Shown piece by piece: positions 1-7,759 of a stretch of DNA of 64,000 bases (its first letter is position 1; each line of letters begins with the position of its first letter). The notes under the pieces were generated by a model. The model had not been told where the DNA came from. It was given only the letters and a program-made list of their open reading frames with translations, and did no database searches. The stretch covers positions 3,416 through 67,415 of the forward strand of contig CAJUTM010000016.1 in NCBI GenBank assembly GCA_910589595.1, read 5' to 3'. Made by a program: the position numbers and the translations under genes. The DNA is from an uncultured Eubacterium sp. (GTDB lineage Bacteria; Bacillota; Clostridia; Lachnospirales; Lachnospiraceae).

Positions 1-233
1 TGGCACTCCTCATCTATCTCATGCAAATGTTCATTCAATTTGCCATCTAACAACAGTCGAAGATACTTCTCTCTACGATTGGTTCTCAAATACTCCCACC
101 GCATAAGTCCATATTTTCCTATATTGTAGTGTGTTCCCTCCGGTAACCTTAAATCGGGATAATACAAATCATCCTCTCCCAAATGATACACAATGCCATT
201 TTCTACAATAACCTCTGCTAATTCTTTTCTCAT
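1..233 (-). CDS. TnpV-like protein, partial (C-terminus outside window)
   Basis: The reading frame starts at an ATG at 233 and runs off the window at base 1 without a stop, giving 77 codons. The sequence resembles the complete TnpV-family protein at 7,374-7,751: both have a short N-terminal strand, a 'YYP(D/E)L' stretch and a later segment of the type 'L..GKLNEHL'. TnpV proteins are small proteins found in clostridial mobile elements; their function is not known to me. The gene lies downstream of the mobV relaxase on the same strand, as in element 2. Confidence 0.6.
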   Translation of the reverse strand, partial: MRKELAEVIVENGIVYHLGEDDLYYPDLRLPEGTHYNIGKYGLMRWEYLRTNRREKYLRLLLDGKLNEHLHEIDEEC

Positions 234-309
234 AGTCTGCCTCCATTCTTATGTACGGATAAAGAAAAAGTTTATTTGCCTTTATCCGTTTCTGTTATCT
301 TCACTACGA

Positions 310-1758
310 TTACCTGCTCCTACCATCAAAACCGATATTCTCCGAGAAACTCTGCACCTTCTCGCCAATAGACTCCAGAAAACGCTCCAGCATATTTAAC
401 CCATTAATGGTAAACTGCTTCATGAAATCATATGCTTTCTGCAATTTTTCTTTCAAAGTCTTGTTCTCGTCCTTCAGTATCATATTTTCCCGCTTTAACT
501 GGAGCATATCGTCAAACATAGCCGTTCCTCGTTCGCTTGGCTCTACCCTGCGGTACTTCTCATACTGCTGCACAGCCTGCTCTTTCACAAAATCTGCCTG
601 TTTCTGCATTTCTTCAAAATCATTCACAGCTTCCTGTATCTGCATTTTCACAATATCCAGCTTTATCTCCTCTGCCTGTACTTCCTTCACTTTATCGGAT
701 TTTCTCTGTTCCAATTCTTTTATCTGCCCCTCAAGAAAATTTGCTTTTTCCTCAAACATACTGCTCTTTTCGGCATGCTCCTCATAAGTTTTTTTCTTAT
801 CCTTATACCATGAATGATATAATTCATACAGCCCTTTTGTACTTTCTTCCAGACTTTTATAATGTTCATAGGAATCCTGTACCTTATCCTTATCTGTCTG
901 TACTTTCTCCCAATCTTCTTTCGCCTGTTCCGTTTCCTGCCGGATTTTCTCTGCCTTCGCCTCATTTTCCTCCAAAATCTGCTCTTGGGTTTGCAATGCC
1001 TCCTCATTGACTTCCAGCAGAAAACTCTGGCTCGCTATCCTGTCTTTCTGGTCAGAAATCTCCTGCTCCAGCTCTGCCACTTCCGCTTTCCGCATTTTCT
1101 TCTCATAATCATAAACCGATAAATGTTTTTCGTGTGTCCCCCTCTGCAGCCATTCCATCTTATAATGTTCCATAATCTCTGCAAGGTACTGTTTTTCACT
1201 CTCTACCCATCGCTTCCACTCGGTATCAAACCGTCCTATCCCGACAAATCCCTGTGCTTTCAATGCACCTTTAAGAGATACTTTCGTAGATAATCCCCGC
1301 TTATTTCCAGTCGAAAACGGCACATAATCAATATGCAGATGCGGCGTTTCCTCGTCCAAGTGCATAACCGCATTAAATACCCGCAGATTAGGATTCCTCT
1401 CTTGAAATCCGTTCATATAATCTTCCAGTGCCGACTGTGCATAAACACTTTCCGGCATATTACAGTTTGTATCATCCTTATTGCCAATCTGGACAATCAG
1501 CTCATGGAACAATTTTTCCTGCTTGCTGGTGCGTATTTTTTCATAGTAATCGTCAATCCTGCGGTCTGCCCTGGTCTGTTTCGCATTGTAAATCTCTAAT
1601 GCTTCATCAAAAAGTGCATGGTACACCTTTTTGATATTTTCTTTCACATAAACTTTATTCCCTTTGCTTCGCTCACTGTCTACATTTTTGGCGATAAATG
1701 TCCGGTTATTATGATTTAGCGAACCTTTTCCCACCATCATCGAAATCGTTCTCTCCAT
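310..1758 (-). CDS. MobV/Pre-family relaxase
   Basis: This 482-residue protein is a plasmid-recombination/mobilization enzyme of the MobV family, which nicks DNA at oriT and pilots the strand during transfer. The N-terminal part carries the family start 'RTISMMVGKGS' and the metal-binding motif HLDEETPHLHID around residues 133-144, with the His residues expected of MobV. Residues from about 225 to 450 are charged and rich in heptads, which suggests a long coiled coil. The ATG follows a GAGGGGG ribosome binding site. It is a paralogue of the relaxase at 7,760-8,917 but has a longer coiled-coil tail. It would act with the MobC-like protein encoded at 2,454-2,825. Confidence 0.9.
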   Translation of the reverse strand: MERTISMMVGKGSLNHNNRTFIAKNVDSERSKGNKVYVKENIKKVYHALFDEALEIYNAKQTRADRRIDDYYEKIRTSKQEKLFHELIVQIGNKDDTNCNMPESVYAQSALEDYMNGFQERNPNLRVFNAVMHLDEETPHLHIDYVPFSTGNKRGLSTKVSLKGALKAQGFVGIGRFDTEWKRWVESEKQYLAEIMEHYKMEWLQRGTHEKHLSVYDYEKKMRKAEVAELEQEISDQKDRIASQSFLLEVNEEALQTQEQILEENEAKAEKIRQETEQAKEDWEKVQTDKDKVQDSYEHYKSLEESTKGLYELYHSWYKDKKKTYEEHAEKSSMFEEKANFLEGQIKELEQRKSDKVKEVQAEEIKLDIVKMQIQEAVNDFEEMQKQADFVKEQAVQQYEKYRRVEPSERGTAMFDDMLQLKRENMILKDENKTLKEKLQKAYDFMKQFTINGLNMLERFLESIGEKVQSFSENIGFDGRSR

Positions 1759-1915
1759 ACACGTACCCCCTCATTTTGTTTTTACCCATAAATGCTCTTA
1801 TAAATATATCTCTGCTCATTACTTTGAAATCCCCTCTCCTGTCTTTCTGCCTGTATCATAAGGCAATCCCCAAATGAAACATAAAAAATTCTCACTCTCC
1901 GATTGTCTAACATAC

Positions 1916-2040
1916 TGTAAAACACAATTACCTTTTGTCGCACAAACTGTTATGCAACTTTTTTATCCAAACCACTTTTCCTCTTCTAGCAGAAAATTTC
2001 CTCTTGCTTTGTAATACAGACTGTACTACACTGTTTTACA
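1916..2040. promoter_or_regulatory. Cluster of TGTA(N)TACA-type palindromes upstream of mobV
   Basis: Within 31 bp there are three 9-bp near-palindromes: TGTAATACA at 2,010-2,018, TGTACTACA at 2,022-2,030 and TGTTTTACA at 2,032-2,040. A related TGTAAAACA lies at 1,916-1,924. The first two also form a 21-bp imperfect palindrome. TACA/TGTA half-sites of this type are known operators of BlaI/MecI/CopY-family repressors, but no gene of that family is visible in the window. The regulatory role is inference. Confidence 0.3.
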
Positions 2041-2117
2041 TAAAAATCTGCTCCCAGCGAATCATATTCCAGCCAAAGACGAGCCAACAGGCGAAGTCTG
2101 AGGCGGAATATGTTTTA

Positions 2118-2196
2118 TTACTTTTGTCAAAAGTAACGCAAAAGCATTTTTGACAGGCAAGCCCATCAAAAATGCAACCCGCAAGCGGGTTTTGCG
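2118..2196. other. Candidate oriT of element 1 (two hairpins)
   Basis: A hairpin TTACTTTT-GTC-AAAAGTAA (2,118-2,136) is followed by ACGCAAAAGCA and, 40 bp on, by a second hairpin ACCCGC-AA-GCGGGT (2,177-2,190), which GCAA/TTGC pairs extend across a bulge. The same arrangement recurs at 8,974-9,050 upstream of the second relaxase, with changes on both sides of each stem. Position upstream of mobV and inverted repeats are typical of MobV oriTs, so I assign the region as candidate oriT; the nick site is not identified. Confidence 0.5.
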
Positions 2197-2357
2197 TCCT
2201 GCCGGAGGCTTATACTTCCGCAGCCAGCCGATGGAATATTTGTCGCACAACTCCAAATATTCCACGCTGCCTGCTCAGCTGTCCTCCCACGCCTTATATC
2301 CCCGCCTGCACATATTCCAAATCTCCCCACCGTTTAACCAGCCTTTTTTCCTCTCCT

Positions 2358-2430
2358 GTGACGGTTGCGACGATTGTGACGGTATTTTCGCTATCGGCAC
2401 CGATATATAAAATACCGTCGCAACCGTCAC
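2358..2430. repeat. Overlapping inverted repeats in the position of repA
   Basis: A perfect 15-bp inverted repeat, GTGACGGTTGCGACG at 2,358-2,372 and its complement at 2,416-2,430, spans 73 bp. A second perfect 11-bp repeat, GACGGTATTTT at 2,378-2,388 and AAAATACCGTC at 2,409-2,419, shares part of the right arm, so the two stems exclude each other. TGTGAC-type words repeat here, and similar words occur at 9,125-9,210 in element 2 just after repA. A replication or transfer role is a guess. Confidence 0.5.
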
Positions 2431-2453
2431 TTATCGTCACACCTACTTTATTT

Positions 2454-2825
2454 TTATTCCTGCTCTTTTTTACTGTCTCCCTCCCACAGATACTTTGCAC
2501 CATCCAGCATCCGAATGACGGCTCTCAGCATATGCAGATAATCCGTCTGCATATCCGCAAATTCTTCCTCCGGCATTGTAATTTCTCCCTCTGCCTGAAA
2601 CTGTTCCCCCAATTCTGCCATCTTCTCCTGCATCTTCCGCAGTTCTTCTACCAGTGGATAAATGGTTTCCTTTTTTCCCACCACGCATACCCTGTTGTAA
2701 ATACAGCTCCGTATAAAATAATCTTTCTTCAGCATCCCACTCATTTTGATATTCGCCTCAATCGCCCGTCTTTCATAGTCTGAAACACGAAAGCTGATGG
2801 TTGGATTCTTGTGTTTTCCCGGCAT
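2454..2825 (-). CDS. MobC-like relaxosome accessory protein
   Basis: The 123-residue product starts with a segment of the type 'ISFRVSDYERRAIEANIKMSGM', which fits a ribbon-helix-helix DNA-binding fold, followed by helices rich in Glu and Lys. This matches the small MobC-like proteins that help a relaxase melt and bind oriT. The gene begins 3 bases after the integrase stop and so is in the same operon. A paralogue is at 10,329-10,664. The assignment rests on fold pattern and context, not on a strongly conserved signature. Confidence 0.65.
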   Translation of the reverse strand: MPGKHKNPTISFRVSDYERRAIEANIKMSGMLKKDYFIRSCIYNRVCVVGKKETIYPLVEELRKMQEKMAELGEQFQAEGEITMPEEEFADMQTDYLHMLRAVIRMLDGAKYLWEGDSKKEQE

Positions 2826-2827
2826 AA

Positions 2828-3940
2828 CTAATCCTCCTTCTTTTTCTCCCCGGATTTTTCCGGCTGTTCCATTACAAACGCTTCATTTAACATCGTTGCC
2901 ATTTCTTTCTGCTCTGACGGGAACATATGGGCATAACGGTAAGTGATATCCGCACTCTCATGACCTACCCGGTTTCCGATTGCGACTGCCGTAAATCCCA
3001 TATTGATAAGCAGTGACACGGATGAGTGTCTGATGTCATGGATGCGGATTCTCTTTACCCCTGCCGCCTTTGCTCCCCTGTCCATTTCATGGTGCAGATA
3101 AGATTTTGAAATCTGGAAAATGCGGTCCGTCGGCATATAGCCATACAGCATCCCCAGATACTGCTCCAGTTCCCCACACAGAAAATCCGGGATACTGACA
3201 TCCCGCTTGCTCTTTGGCGTTTTCGGATCGGTTATCACATCTTTCCCGCTTATCCTCTGGTAAGATTTTGTGATGTGGAGAACCTTGTTTTTAGTGTCAA
3301 TATCACCGGCACAAAGTGCAAGTAACTCGCCCAAACGCAAGCCACACCAGTAAAGTATCTGAAAAGCATGATAGGAAACCGGCTTGTCCTTCACCGCCTC
3401 AATAAATCTCAAATATTCTTCCTTTGTCCAGAAATTCATTTCATCCGCTTTGCCCTTTCCCAGCGGTCCGGCTTTCACGACCGGATTCTCTTTCAGTTCA
3501 TAAAAGCGCACCGCATGGTTAAACAGGGCAGACAGTTCCGACTGGATTGTTTTCAGATACGTTGGCTTAAACGGTTTCCCGTCTGCCCCTCGCTGTGCCG
3601 ATATCATATTCTGCCATGTAATAATGTCCTTTGCTTTGATATCCTTCATCTTTTTGTCCTTAAAATATGGGAGTATCTTGCTCCTTACCACCGCCTCTTT
3701 GGTATTCCATGTGTTTTCCTTGAGTTTTGGCTTCATATCCATCTCATAGGACTTCCAGAAATCCTCGAAAGTCATATCCAGATTGGATTCCTCCCTCATG
3801 CGGAAATGCTGCTCCCACTCCAGTGCCTCTTTTCTGGTCTTAAACCCACGCTTCAGCTTGCGTTTGTTTTTGCCAGTCCAATCATAAAAATGAAACGAAA
3901 CGTACCATGTGCCACGTTCCTCATCCTTGTATGCTGCCAT
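2828..3940 (-). CDS. Tyrosine recombinase (integrase) of element 1
   Basis: The 370-residue protein is a Tn916/lambda-type integrase. It has an N-terminal arm-binding domain ('RGTWYVSFHFYDW', then 'KRGFKTRKEALEWE'), a core-binding SAM-like domain, and a catalytic domain with Arg in 'GLRLGELLAL', 'HDIRHSSVSLL' for HxxR, 'GHESADITYRYAH' and the Tyr in that last motif. The start chosen is ATG 3,940, which follows GGAGAGG and aligns exactly with the start of the element 2 integrase; an upstream in-frame start at 3,961 lacks this support. It should catalyse site-specific insertion at guaA, as the adjacent attachment core suggests. Confidence 0.93.
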   Translation of the reverse strand: MAAYKDEERGTWYVSFHFYDWTGKNKRKLKRGFKTRKEALEWEQHFRMREESNLDMTFEDFWKSYEMDMKPKLKENTWNTKEAVVRSKILPYFKDKKMKDIKAKDIITWQNMISAQRGADGKPFKPTYLKTIQSELSALFNHAVRFYELKENPVVKAGPLGKGKADEMNFWTKEEYLRFIEAVKDKPVSYHAFQILYWCGLRLGELLALCAGDIDTKNKVLHITKSYQRISGKDVITDPKTPKSKRDVSIPDFLCGELEQYLGMLYGYMPTDRIFQISKSYLHHEMDRGAKAAGVKRIRIHDIRHSSVSLLINMGFTAVAIGNRVGHESADITYRYAHMFPSEQKEMATMLNEAFVMEQPEKSGEKKKED

Positions 3941-4072
3941 ACAATCCTCTCCTTCCTGCAAAGCGGCTTCCTTGCCGCCCTTCCCATGCTGTTCACAATT
4001 TCCAACTGCCCACTATTCCCTGCACAGCCGGAAATACAACCGTCAGTTCCAAACAATTTCTCCAAGTCCTGC

Positions 4073-4255
4073 TCAGCCTGCCACCCCGTAGAACTTTTCT
4101 TCAAAGAATTTCCTGCTTACCCTACCCGCAACGGTAATAAATCCCTTTGCAGACAGTTCCTCGTTCAGTTCCCGGACAATGGTATAAGCTTTGGACTTTG
4201 ATATTCCAAGCAATTCTGCCACTTCCTGTGCGTTAATAAAAATACCCTGCTCCAT
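4073..4255 (-). CDS. Excisionase / helix-turn-helix protein (Xis-like)
   Basis: This 60-residue protein contains a winged-helix type DNA-binding segment ('INAQEVAELLGISKSKAYTI') and ends with 'GFITVAGRVSRKFFEEKFYG'. It resembles small excisionases that bend attachment-site DNA and favour excision. The start at 4,255 follows a GGGGG ribosome binding site; an ATG 18 bases upstream is in frame but less likely. It lies directly upstream of the integrase on the same strand. A close paralogue is at 11,746-11,946. Confidence 0.8.
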   Translation of the reverse strand: MEQGIFINAQEVAELLGISKSKAYTIVRELNEELSAKGFITVAGRVSRKFFEEKFYGVAG

Positions 4256-4296
4256 ATCGGCACCCCCTTCCATCTTTTATGTATCAGCTCCTTCTA

Positions 4297-4383
4297 TTCG
4301 CTTATATGTTAATCCCATTTTGATACCCATTTTAATTCGCAACTTTGTTAATGTCAATACTTTTATTTCGCATTTTTGTTAAT
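4297..4383. promoter_or_regulatory. Three TTCGC-N6-GTTAAT repeats, probable operator
   Basis: The 17-bp pattern TTCGC-N6-GTTAAT occurs three times in direct orientation, at 4,297-4,313, 4,336-4,352 and 4,367-4,383. It lies between the divergent excisionase and XRE regulator genes. Such repeats are likely binding sites of the XRE protein at 4,477-5,061, by analogy with the different but similarly placed repeats of element 2. The binding protein is inferred. Confidence 0.5.
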
Positions 4384-4390
4384 TTTCCTC

Positions 4391-4419
4391 TTTACTTCCT
4401 CCATTCTATACCGTATAAT
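4391..4419 (+). promoter_or_regulatory. Promoter of element 1 XRE regulator
   Basis: TTTACT at 4,391-4,396 and TATAAT at 4,414-4,419 are separated by 17 bp and lie just upstream of the XRE gene. The third TTCGC-N6-GTTAAT repeat ends 8 bp upstream of the -35 box, so autoregulation is plausible. Confidence 0.55.
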
Positions 4420-4476
4420 GAGGAAAGACAGGGTATTTTTCCGTATCTGTCAATCCAATGAAATGAGGTGGTTCTT

Positions 4477-5061
4477 ATGACCATTGGCGAAAAGATAAAA
4501 TATATCCGTATCTTCCGGGGCATGACACAGCAACAGCTAGGCGTTGCTATTGGTCTGTCTGCCAAAGGAGCAGACAACCGCATGGCACAATATGAGACAA
4601 ACTATCGTGTTCCAAAGAAAGATATGCTGGAAGATATCGCGGAGGCACTGGATGTCAACTCACTCAATTTTATTTCCCCGGTGTCCGGCTCTGCTGAGGA
4701 CATCATGCAGACATTCTTCTGGCTGGACGAGGACAATCCGGAGGCACTGCATTTCTTTCCGATGGTTCCGAGTAAAAAGAAATACGGAACGGGAAATGCC
4801 ATCAAAGCACAGTATGACAATAACGATGATATGCCCTCTGTCCCGCCTGTCGGCATGTGGTTCCATTACCGTACCGTAAATGACTTCATGCACGAATGGA
4901 TGGTACATAAGCAGGAGCTTGCCGAGGGGCAAATCACACAGGCTGAATATCTGGAATGGAAACTCAACTGGCCCGATACCTGCTGCGAATGTGGTCCTGC
5001 TTATGAACCATGTGAATCAAAATATCAATGGAAAAAATCTGATTCCGAAACGGAATCCTGA
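4477..5061 (+). CDS. XRE-family regulator of element 1
   Basis: The 194-residue protein has an N-terminal helix-turn-helix of the Cro/CI type in residues 1-60 ('GEKIKYIRIFRGMTQQQLG', then 'RMAQYETNYRVPKKDML') and an uncharacterised C-terminal region. The start at ATG 4,477 follows GAGGTGG. It is divergent from the excisionase-integrase operon and probably controls it, as regulators in this position often do. The paralogue at 12,123-12,653 shares the N-terminal domain and general length, but the operator-like repeats next to the two genes differ. A terminator-like hairpin at 5,227-5,264 follows it. Confidence 0.85.
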   Translation: MTIGEKIKYIRIFRGMTQQQLGVAIGLSAKGADNRMAQYETNYRVPKKDMLEDIAEALDVNSLNFISPVSGSAEDIMQTFFWLDEDNPEALHFFPMVPSKKKYGTGNAIKAQYDNNDDMPSVPPVGMWFHYRTVNDFMHEWMVHKQELAEGQITQAEYLEWKLNWPDTCCECGPAYEPCESKYQWKKSDSETES

Positions 5062-5195
5062 ATACAACAACTGCTGACGCAGTTGTATGGCAAGCTGCTC
5101 TGCCACTTGAGCCATGCCATAAAACATGGCAATGCATAAGAATAATAGAAAATACATTTAAGAAATCTTGTTATTCTGTAGATACCTCTGATATA

Positions 5196-5212
5196 GGTAT
5201 CAAAAAGGTATC
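5196..5212. repeat. Paired GGTATC repeats near the attachment core
   Basis: GGTATC occurs at 5,196-5,201 and 5,207-5,212, an 11-bp period, ending 61 bp before the attachment core at 5,273. In element 2 the TGTTATC pair at 12,805-12,822 has the same period and ends 62 bp before its core. These are plausible arm-type binding sites of the two integrases. Confidence 0.4.
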
Positions 5213-5226
5213 ACAGAGCATAAAGA

Positions 5227-5264
5227 AACCCCACAAGCAGCGTGTTTACGCCATTTGTGGGGTT
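5227..5264 (+). terminator. Hairpin terminator after XRE gene of element 1
   Basis: The stem AACCCCACAA / TTGTGGGGTT closes a loop of about 18 bases just before the attachment core. Its position downstream of the plus-strand XRE gene suggests a terminator. The T-run after it is short. Confidence 0.5.
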
Positions 5265-5272
5265 CGGTTTAC

Positions 5273-5283
5273 TATTCGAACTC
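5273..5283. other. Attachment core, junction between elements 1 and 2
   Basis: TATTCGAACTC here is identical to the copy at 12,884-12,894, which is the end of guaA read in reverse. It marks the left end of element 2 and the integrase-side end of element 1, so it is a composite junction produced by tandem insertion. The 11-bp identity is seen in the sequence; the exact crossover point is not known. Confidence 0.75.
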
Positions 5284-5507
5284 GACTTTTCCTAACTGAT
5301 TTTGTTTAGGAATTATTCTCTGTCGAGTATGTAAATCTCTTGATTATTTGATATACCCATATTATCCTGCCTATATGAGCTAATGTTATCATTTTGTTAT
5401 CGCTGTTGATAACATATGCTCTGTAACTGCGGATAATAGCTATATGCTATGGTTTAAATTATAAGCGATTTTGTTAAGAAATGCAATAGCCCAAAAACAC
5501 TACTTTA
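5284..5507. other. Left-end region of element 2, no gene
   Basis: No supported reading frame is seen. The stretch holds an inverted repeat CCTAAC...GTTTAGG at 5,291-5,310, the sequence TGTTATCATTTTGTTATC at 5,384-5,401 and a TAAGC-N6-GTTAA motif at 5,462-5,477. The 5,384-5,401 sequence matches 12,805-12,822 at 17 of 18 bases, so the two ends of element 2 share likely integrase arm sites. Confidence 0.5.
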
Positions 5508-5978
5508 TCATAATTTGCAAATCATTATGTATTCTTCTTTGTTCTCGTCAACCACTTCAAATCCTGCTTTTCTATACATATTGACTGCATAATTCGCCTT
5601 CTGCACAGATAGAGATGTCTGCTTATATCCTTTCACTCTTAGAAGTTGCAACATAGCTCCCATAAGTGCTGTACCAATACCCAAATTTCTGTATTCCTCA
5701 TACAGTGATATGGCAAATGAGGGCGTTTTGTCATCAATATGCCCGTAATCGTTCATAATACGCACCCATACTGCACCCACAATCTTCTCTTTTATTTCCA
5801 CAACCAAGCACAAATCGTCTGCTTTTCCGAAATCTTTAATATATACTTGTAACTCCGGCTGTTTGATAATAGATTTTGGCGGCTTATCCATGCCCTCTGG
5901 AATAAAAATTGCTTCATACAAAAAATCAGATAATATTGGATATTCATTTTTTCTAATTTCCCGAATTTTATAATCCAT
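5508..5978 (-). CDS. GNAT-family N-acetyltransferase (element 2 cargo)
   Basis: The 156-residue protein has the GNAT fold. An acetyl-CoA-binding loop of the type 'YRNLGIGTALM' lies at about residues 95-105, and a terminal strand 'YRKAGFEVVDENKEEYIM' follows. The N-terminal half ('FLYEAIFIPEGMDKPP') is typical of a subgroup of clostridial GNATs of unknown substrate. It lies 23 bases downstream of the methyltransferase-like gene on the same strand and just inside the left end of element 2, so it is cargo. Substrate unknown. Confidence 0.85.
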   Translation of the reverse strand: MDYKIREIRKNEYPILSDFLYEAIFIPEGMDKPPKSIIKQPELQVYIKDFGKADDLCLVVEIKEKIVGAVWVRIMNDYGHIDDKTPSFAISLYEEYRNLGIGTALMGAMLQLLRVKGYKQTSLSVQKANYAVNMYRKAGFEVVDENKEEYIMICKL

Positions 5979-6001
5979 ATCTTTTTAAAACCTCATTATT
6001 C

Positions 6002-6691
6002 CTAAATCACATCTCTATTTCTTATAATCAATAATTTATTATCTCCCTTTTGGAACTCATATTCTGTCTTAACAATTTCCACATTATAATCCCTTTGGAA
6101 GTAATCTATTACGTTTTTAATTAAGTCTGTCTTATTTGCATCCAAATCTACAATTGGGAAAATTCTAATTTCTTTACATACTCTAAGCATTTCTGTCATG
6201 GATGCTATATGAAAATCATATCCTAATGATGTATACATTAGCAGGAAATGAGAACTCAACCCAATATCAAAGTAATCTGCTCCATAGGGTAATTTATCAG
6301 GCAGTTCATGGAATACATAACGCCCCTCTGCTTTTCCCTTTTCATAATCAGACAAAAATTTTCTCATAGCAGACATACGGGTACTTTCAAGTTCTTCTAA
6401 GCTTTTAATGTTCTTCCACACATAGTTATCCATATTTTCCCTCATTTGCTGCATTACTGTAGTTCGGACTTCCTCAATACGTTTTTCTATATCCTCTTTT
6501 GAAAACTGATATATCAAATCAAATGAAATCACACTTCCATTTCTTTCAGTCATCTCATAATTAAAACAAGCTGGACCATCGCCAAACCCTGCAATTTTTT
6601 TTGACATATCATTATCCTCTAAACGGAACATCAATTTGTATTCTTCCATATTTCTGCCCCAAGGTACAACGCTATCTAACTTAAATGCCAT
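6002..6691 (-). CDS. SAM-dependent methyltransferase-like protein (cargo)
   Basis: The 229-residue protein contains 'GFGDGPACFNYEMTERNG', in the place of the glycine-rich SAM-binding motif I, then 'VISFDLIYQFSKEDI' and a later 'YGADYFDIGLSSHFLLMYT' that resembles motif IV. I recognise the family as a class I methyltransferase-like group common in Firmicutes; the substrate is unknown. The start at 6,691 follows GGAGG with 7-base spacing; an upstream in-frame ATG at 6,754 would overlap the preceding gene and is less likely. It is the middle gene of a three-gene cargo operon in element 2. Confidence 0.65.
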   Translation of the reverse strand: MAFKLDSVVPWGRNMEEYKLMFRLEDNDMSKKIAGFGDGPACFNYEMTERNGSVISFDLIYQFSKEDIEKRIEEVRTTVMQQMRENMDNYVWKNIKSLEELESTRMSAMRKFLSDYEKGKAEGRYVFHELPDKLPYGADYFDIGLSSHFLLMYTSLGYDFHIASMTEMLRVCKEIRIFPIVDLDANKTDLIKNVIDYFQRDYNVEIVKTEYEFQKGDNKLLIIRNRDVI

Positions 6692-6740
6692 TTTCTTTTC
6701 CTCCATAATTCCCGATTTTCCAGTATAAAAAAACGGATTT

Positions 6741-7223
6741 TTATTGTTTATCATTTTTCTTCATTCTTACTTTACCTGTTACTTTCTCTACCACTAGCTT
6801 GAAAACTTTTGTATGAGGCATTACTGATTTGTTAAACGAAAAATCTTCTTGATGATAATGCTTCATCAAAATACATAAAGCATCATATTTTTCATCATCA
6901 GAAAGCATTTTAATGTATCCCTGTCCTATAACGCTTTTATACTCCATTGTACAACTCCCACGTTCAATTTCTGTTACCAATTTATGCTCACAATCCATTT
7001 CAAAACTAGCTCTATTATCCTTTTCGATTAAATCAAACTTTGTTCCCTCCATAGCTCCATGAAAATACAACTCAATTTTATCTTCTTTTATACATATCCC
7101 AAAATTGAGTGGTAATATATACGGATAGCCATTATTGTTTAAAGCAATTCGGCACACATCACATTTTTCCATGATGGCTACAATATCTTCAAATTCCTTA
7201 ACTTCTCTATCTGAACGACGCAT
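6741..7223 (-). CDS. Pyridoxamine 5'-phosphate oxidase-like (Nim-like) flavoprotein
   Basis: The 160-residue product starts 'MRRSDREV' and has 'CRIALNNNGYPYILPLNFG', the pattern of small split-barrel FMN proteins that include the 5-nitroimidazole reductases (Nim). The length and the His at 'HGAMEGTKFDLI' fit this family. Nim proteins reduce nitroimidazoles to inactive amines, but many relatives have other or unknown activities, so resistance is not established. It is the first gene of the cargo operon in element 2, with a GGGAGG ribosome binding site. Confidence 0.8.
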   Translation of the reverse strand: MRRSDREVKEFEDIVAIMEKCDVCRIALNNNGYPYILPLNFGICIKEDKIELYFHGAMEGTKFDLIEKDNRASFEMDCEHKLVTEIERGSCTMEYKSVIGQGYIKMLSDDEKYDALCILMKHYHQEDFSFNKSVMPHTKVFKLVVEKVTGKVRMKKNDKQ

Positions 7224-7373
7224 ATTTTACCTCCCATTTGAAAATCACAATCCCGATTTCTCAGTCTAATTTCTTTTTTAAGTATACACGAATTTATAAG
7301 ATTTTTCAATTCCCCGAACTGCTTTTGCTTAATTCAACGGCACTCCCACATATTGCAGGAGTGCCACTTATCA

Positions 7374-7751
7374 CTACGAATAGATAAACTCGCTCTCCAC
7401 AACCTCCCTCACACAAGCCTGAATATTATTCATTTTTTGAACCCATAAAAGCTGATTTTCTGCCTTTAGCTGTTCCGTCACCCCCTGCCTTTCGGCATAT
7501 TCTTTTACCAGCCGAGAAAACAAATCCTCTGCCTGTTCATCTACGCTTGCAAGGTATTCGTTCAGCCTGCCGCTTGTCAGCAGATTGATATAAACAAGCC
7601 GCTTATGCTCTTTTAGATACTGCAAATGTCGCTGTCCCCAAATACCAATCGGCTTTTCTTCTTCGGGAGGTAATGCAAGCTCTGGGAGATAGTATTCGCC
7701 TTGCCTTGCATACCAAAGACCGTTATTTTCGTCATAAATCCTGTTTTCCAT
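7374..7751 (-). CDS. TnpV family protein
   Basis: The complete 125-residue protein has an N-terminal beta segment ('NGLWYARQGEYYLPEL'), a central 'GIWGQRHLQYLKEHKRLVYINLL' helix and a helical C-terminus. This matches the TnpV family found in clostridial mobile elements. No catalytic motif is visible and its job is not known to me. It begins 8 bases after the stop codon of the MobV relaxase, so it is probably the last gene of the mobilization operon of element 2. Confidence 0.7.
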   Translation of the reverse strand: MENRIYDENNGLWYARQGEYYLPELALPPEEEKPIGIWGQRHLQYLKEHKRLVYINLLTSGRLNEYLASVDEQAEDLFSRLVKEYAERQGVTEQLKAENQLLWVQKMNNIQACVREVVESEFIYS

Positions 7752-7759
7752 AATGTTTC

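Larger units (their letters stand above)
1..5283. mobile_element. Integrative mobilizable element 1 (left part outside window)
   Basis: The block holds tnpV-like, mobV, a candidate oriT, mobC-like, tyrosine integrase, excisionase and a divergent XRE regulator. The order matches the neighbouring element at 5,273-12,894. Its right end is placed at the attachment-core copy at 5,273-5,283, because the integrase-proximal end of the neighbour also ends at that core. The left end lies before base 1. Unlike its neighbour it lacks the RepA-like ATPase gene between mobC and mobV. Mobilization by a helper conjugative element is inferred from the MobV relaxase; no type IV secretion genes are seen. Confidence 0.75.

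Noticed and set aside
2294..2503. Minus-strand frame of 69 codons as a RepA remnant
   Set aside because: Its sequence is produced by the inverted repeats and it overlaps the mobC gene. No ATPase motif is present.
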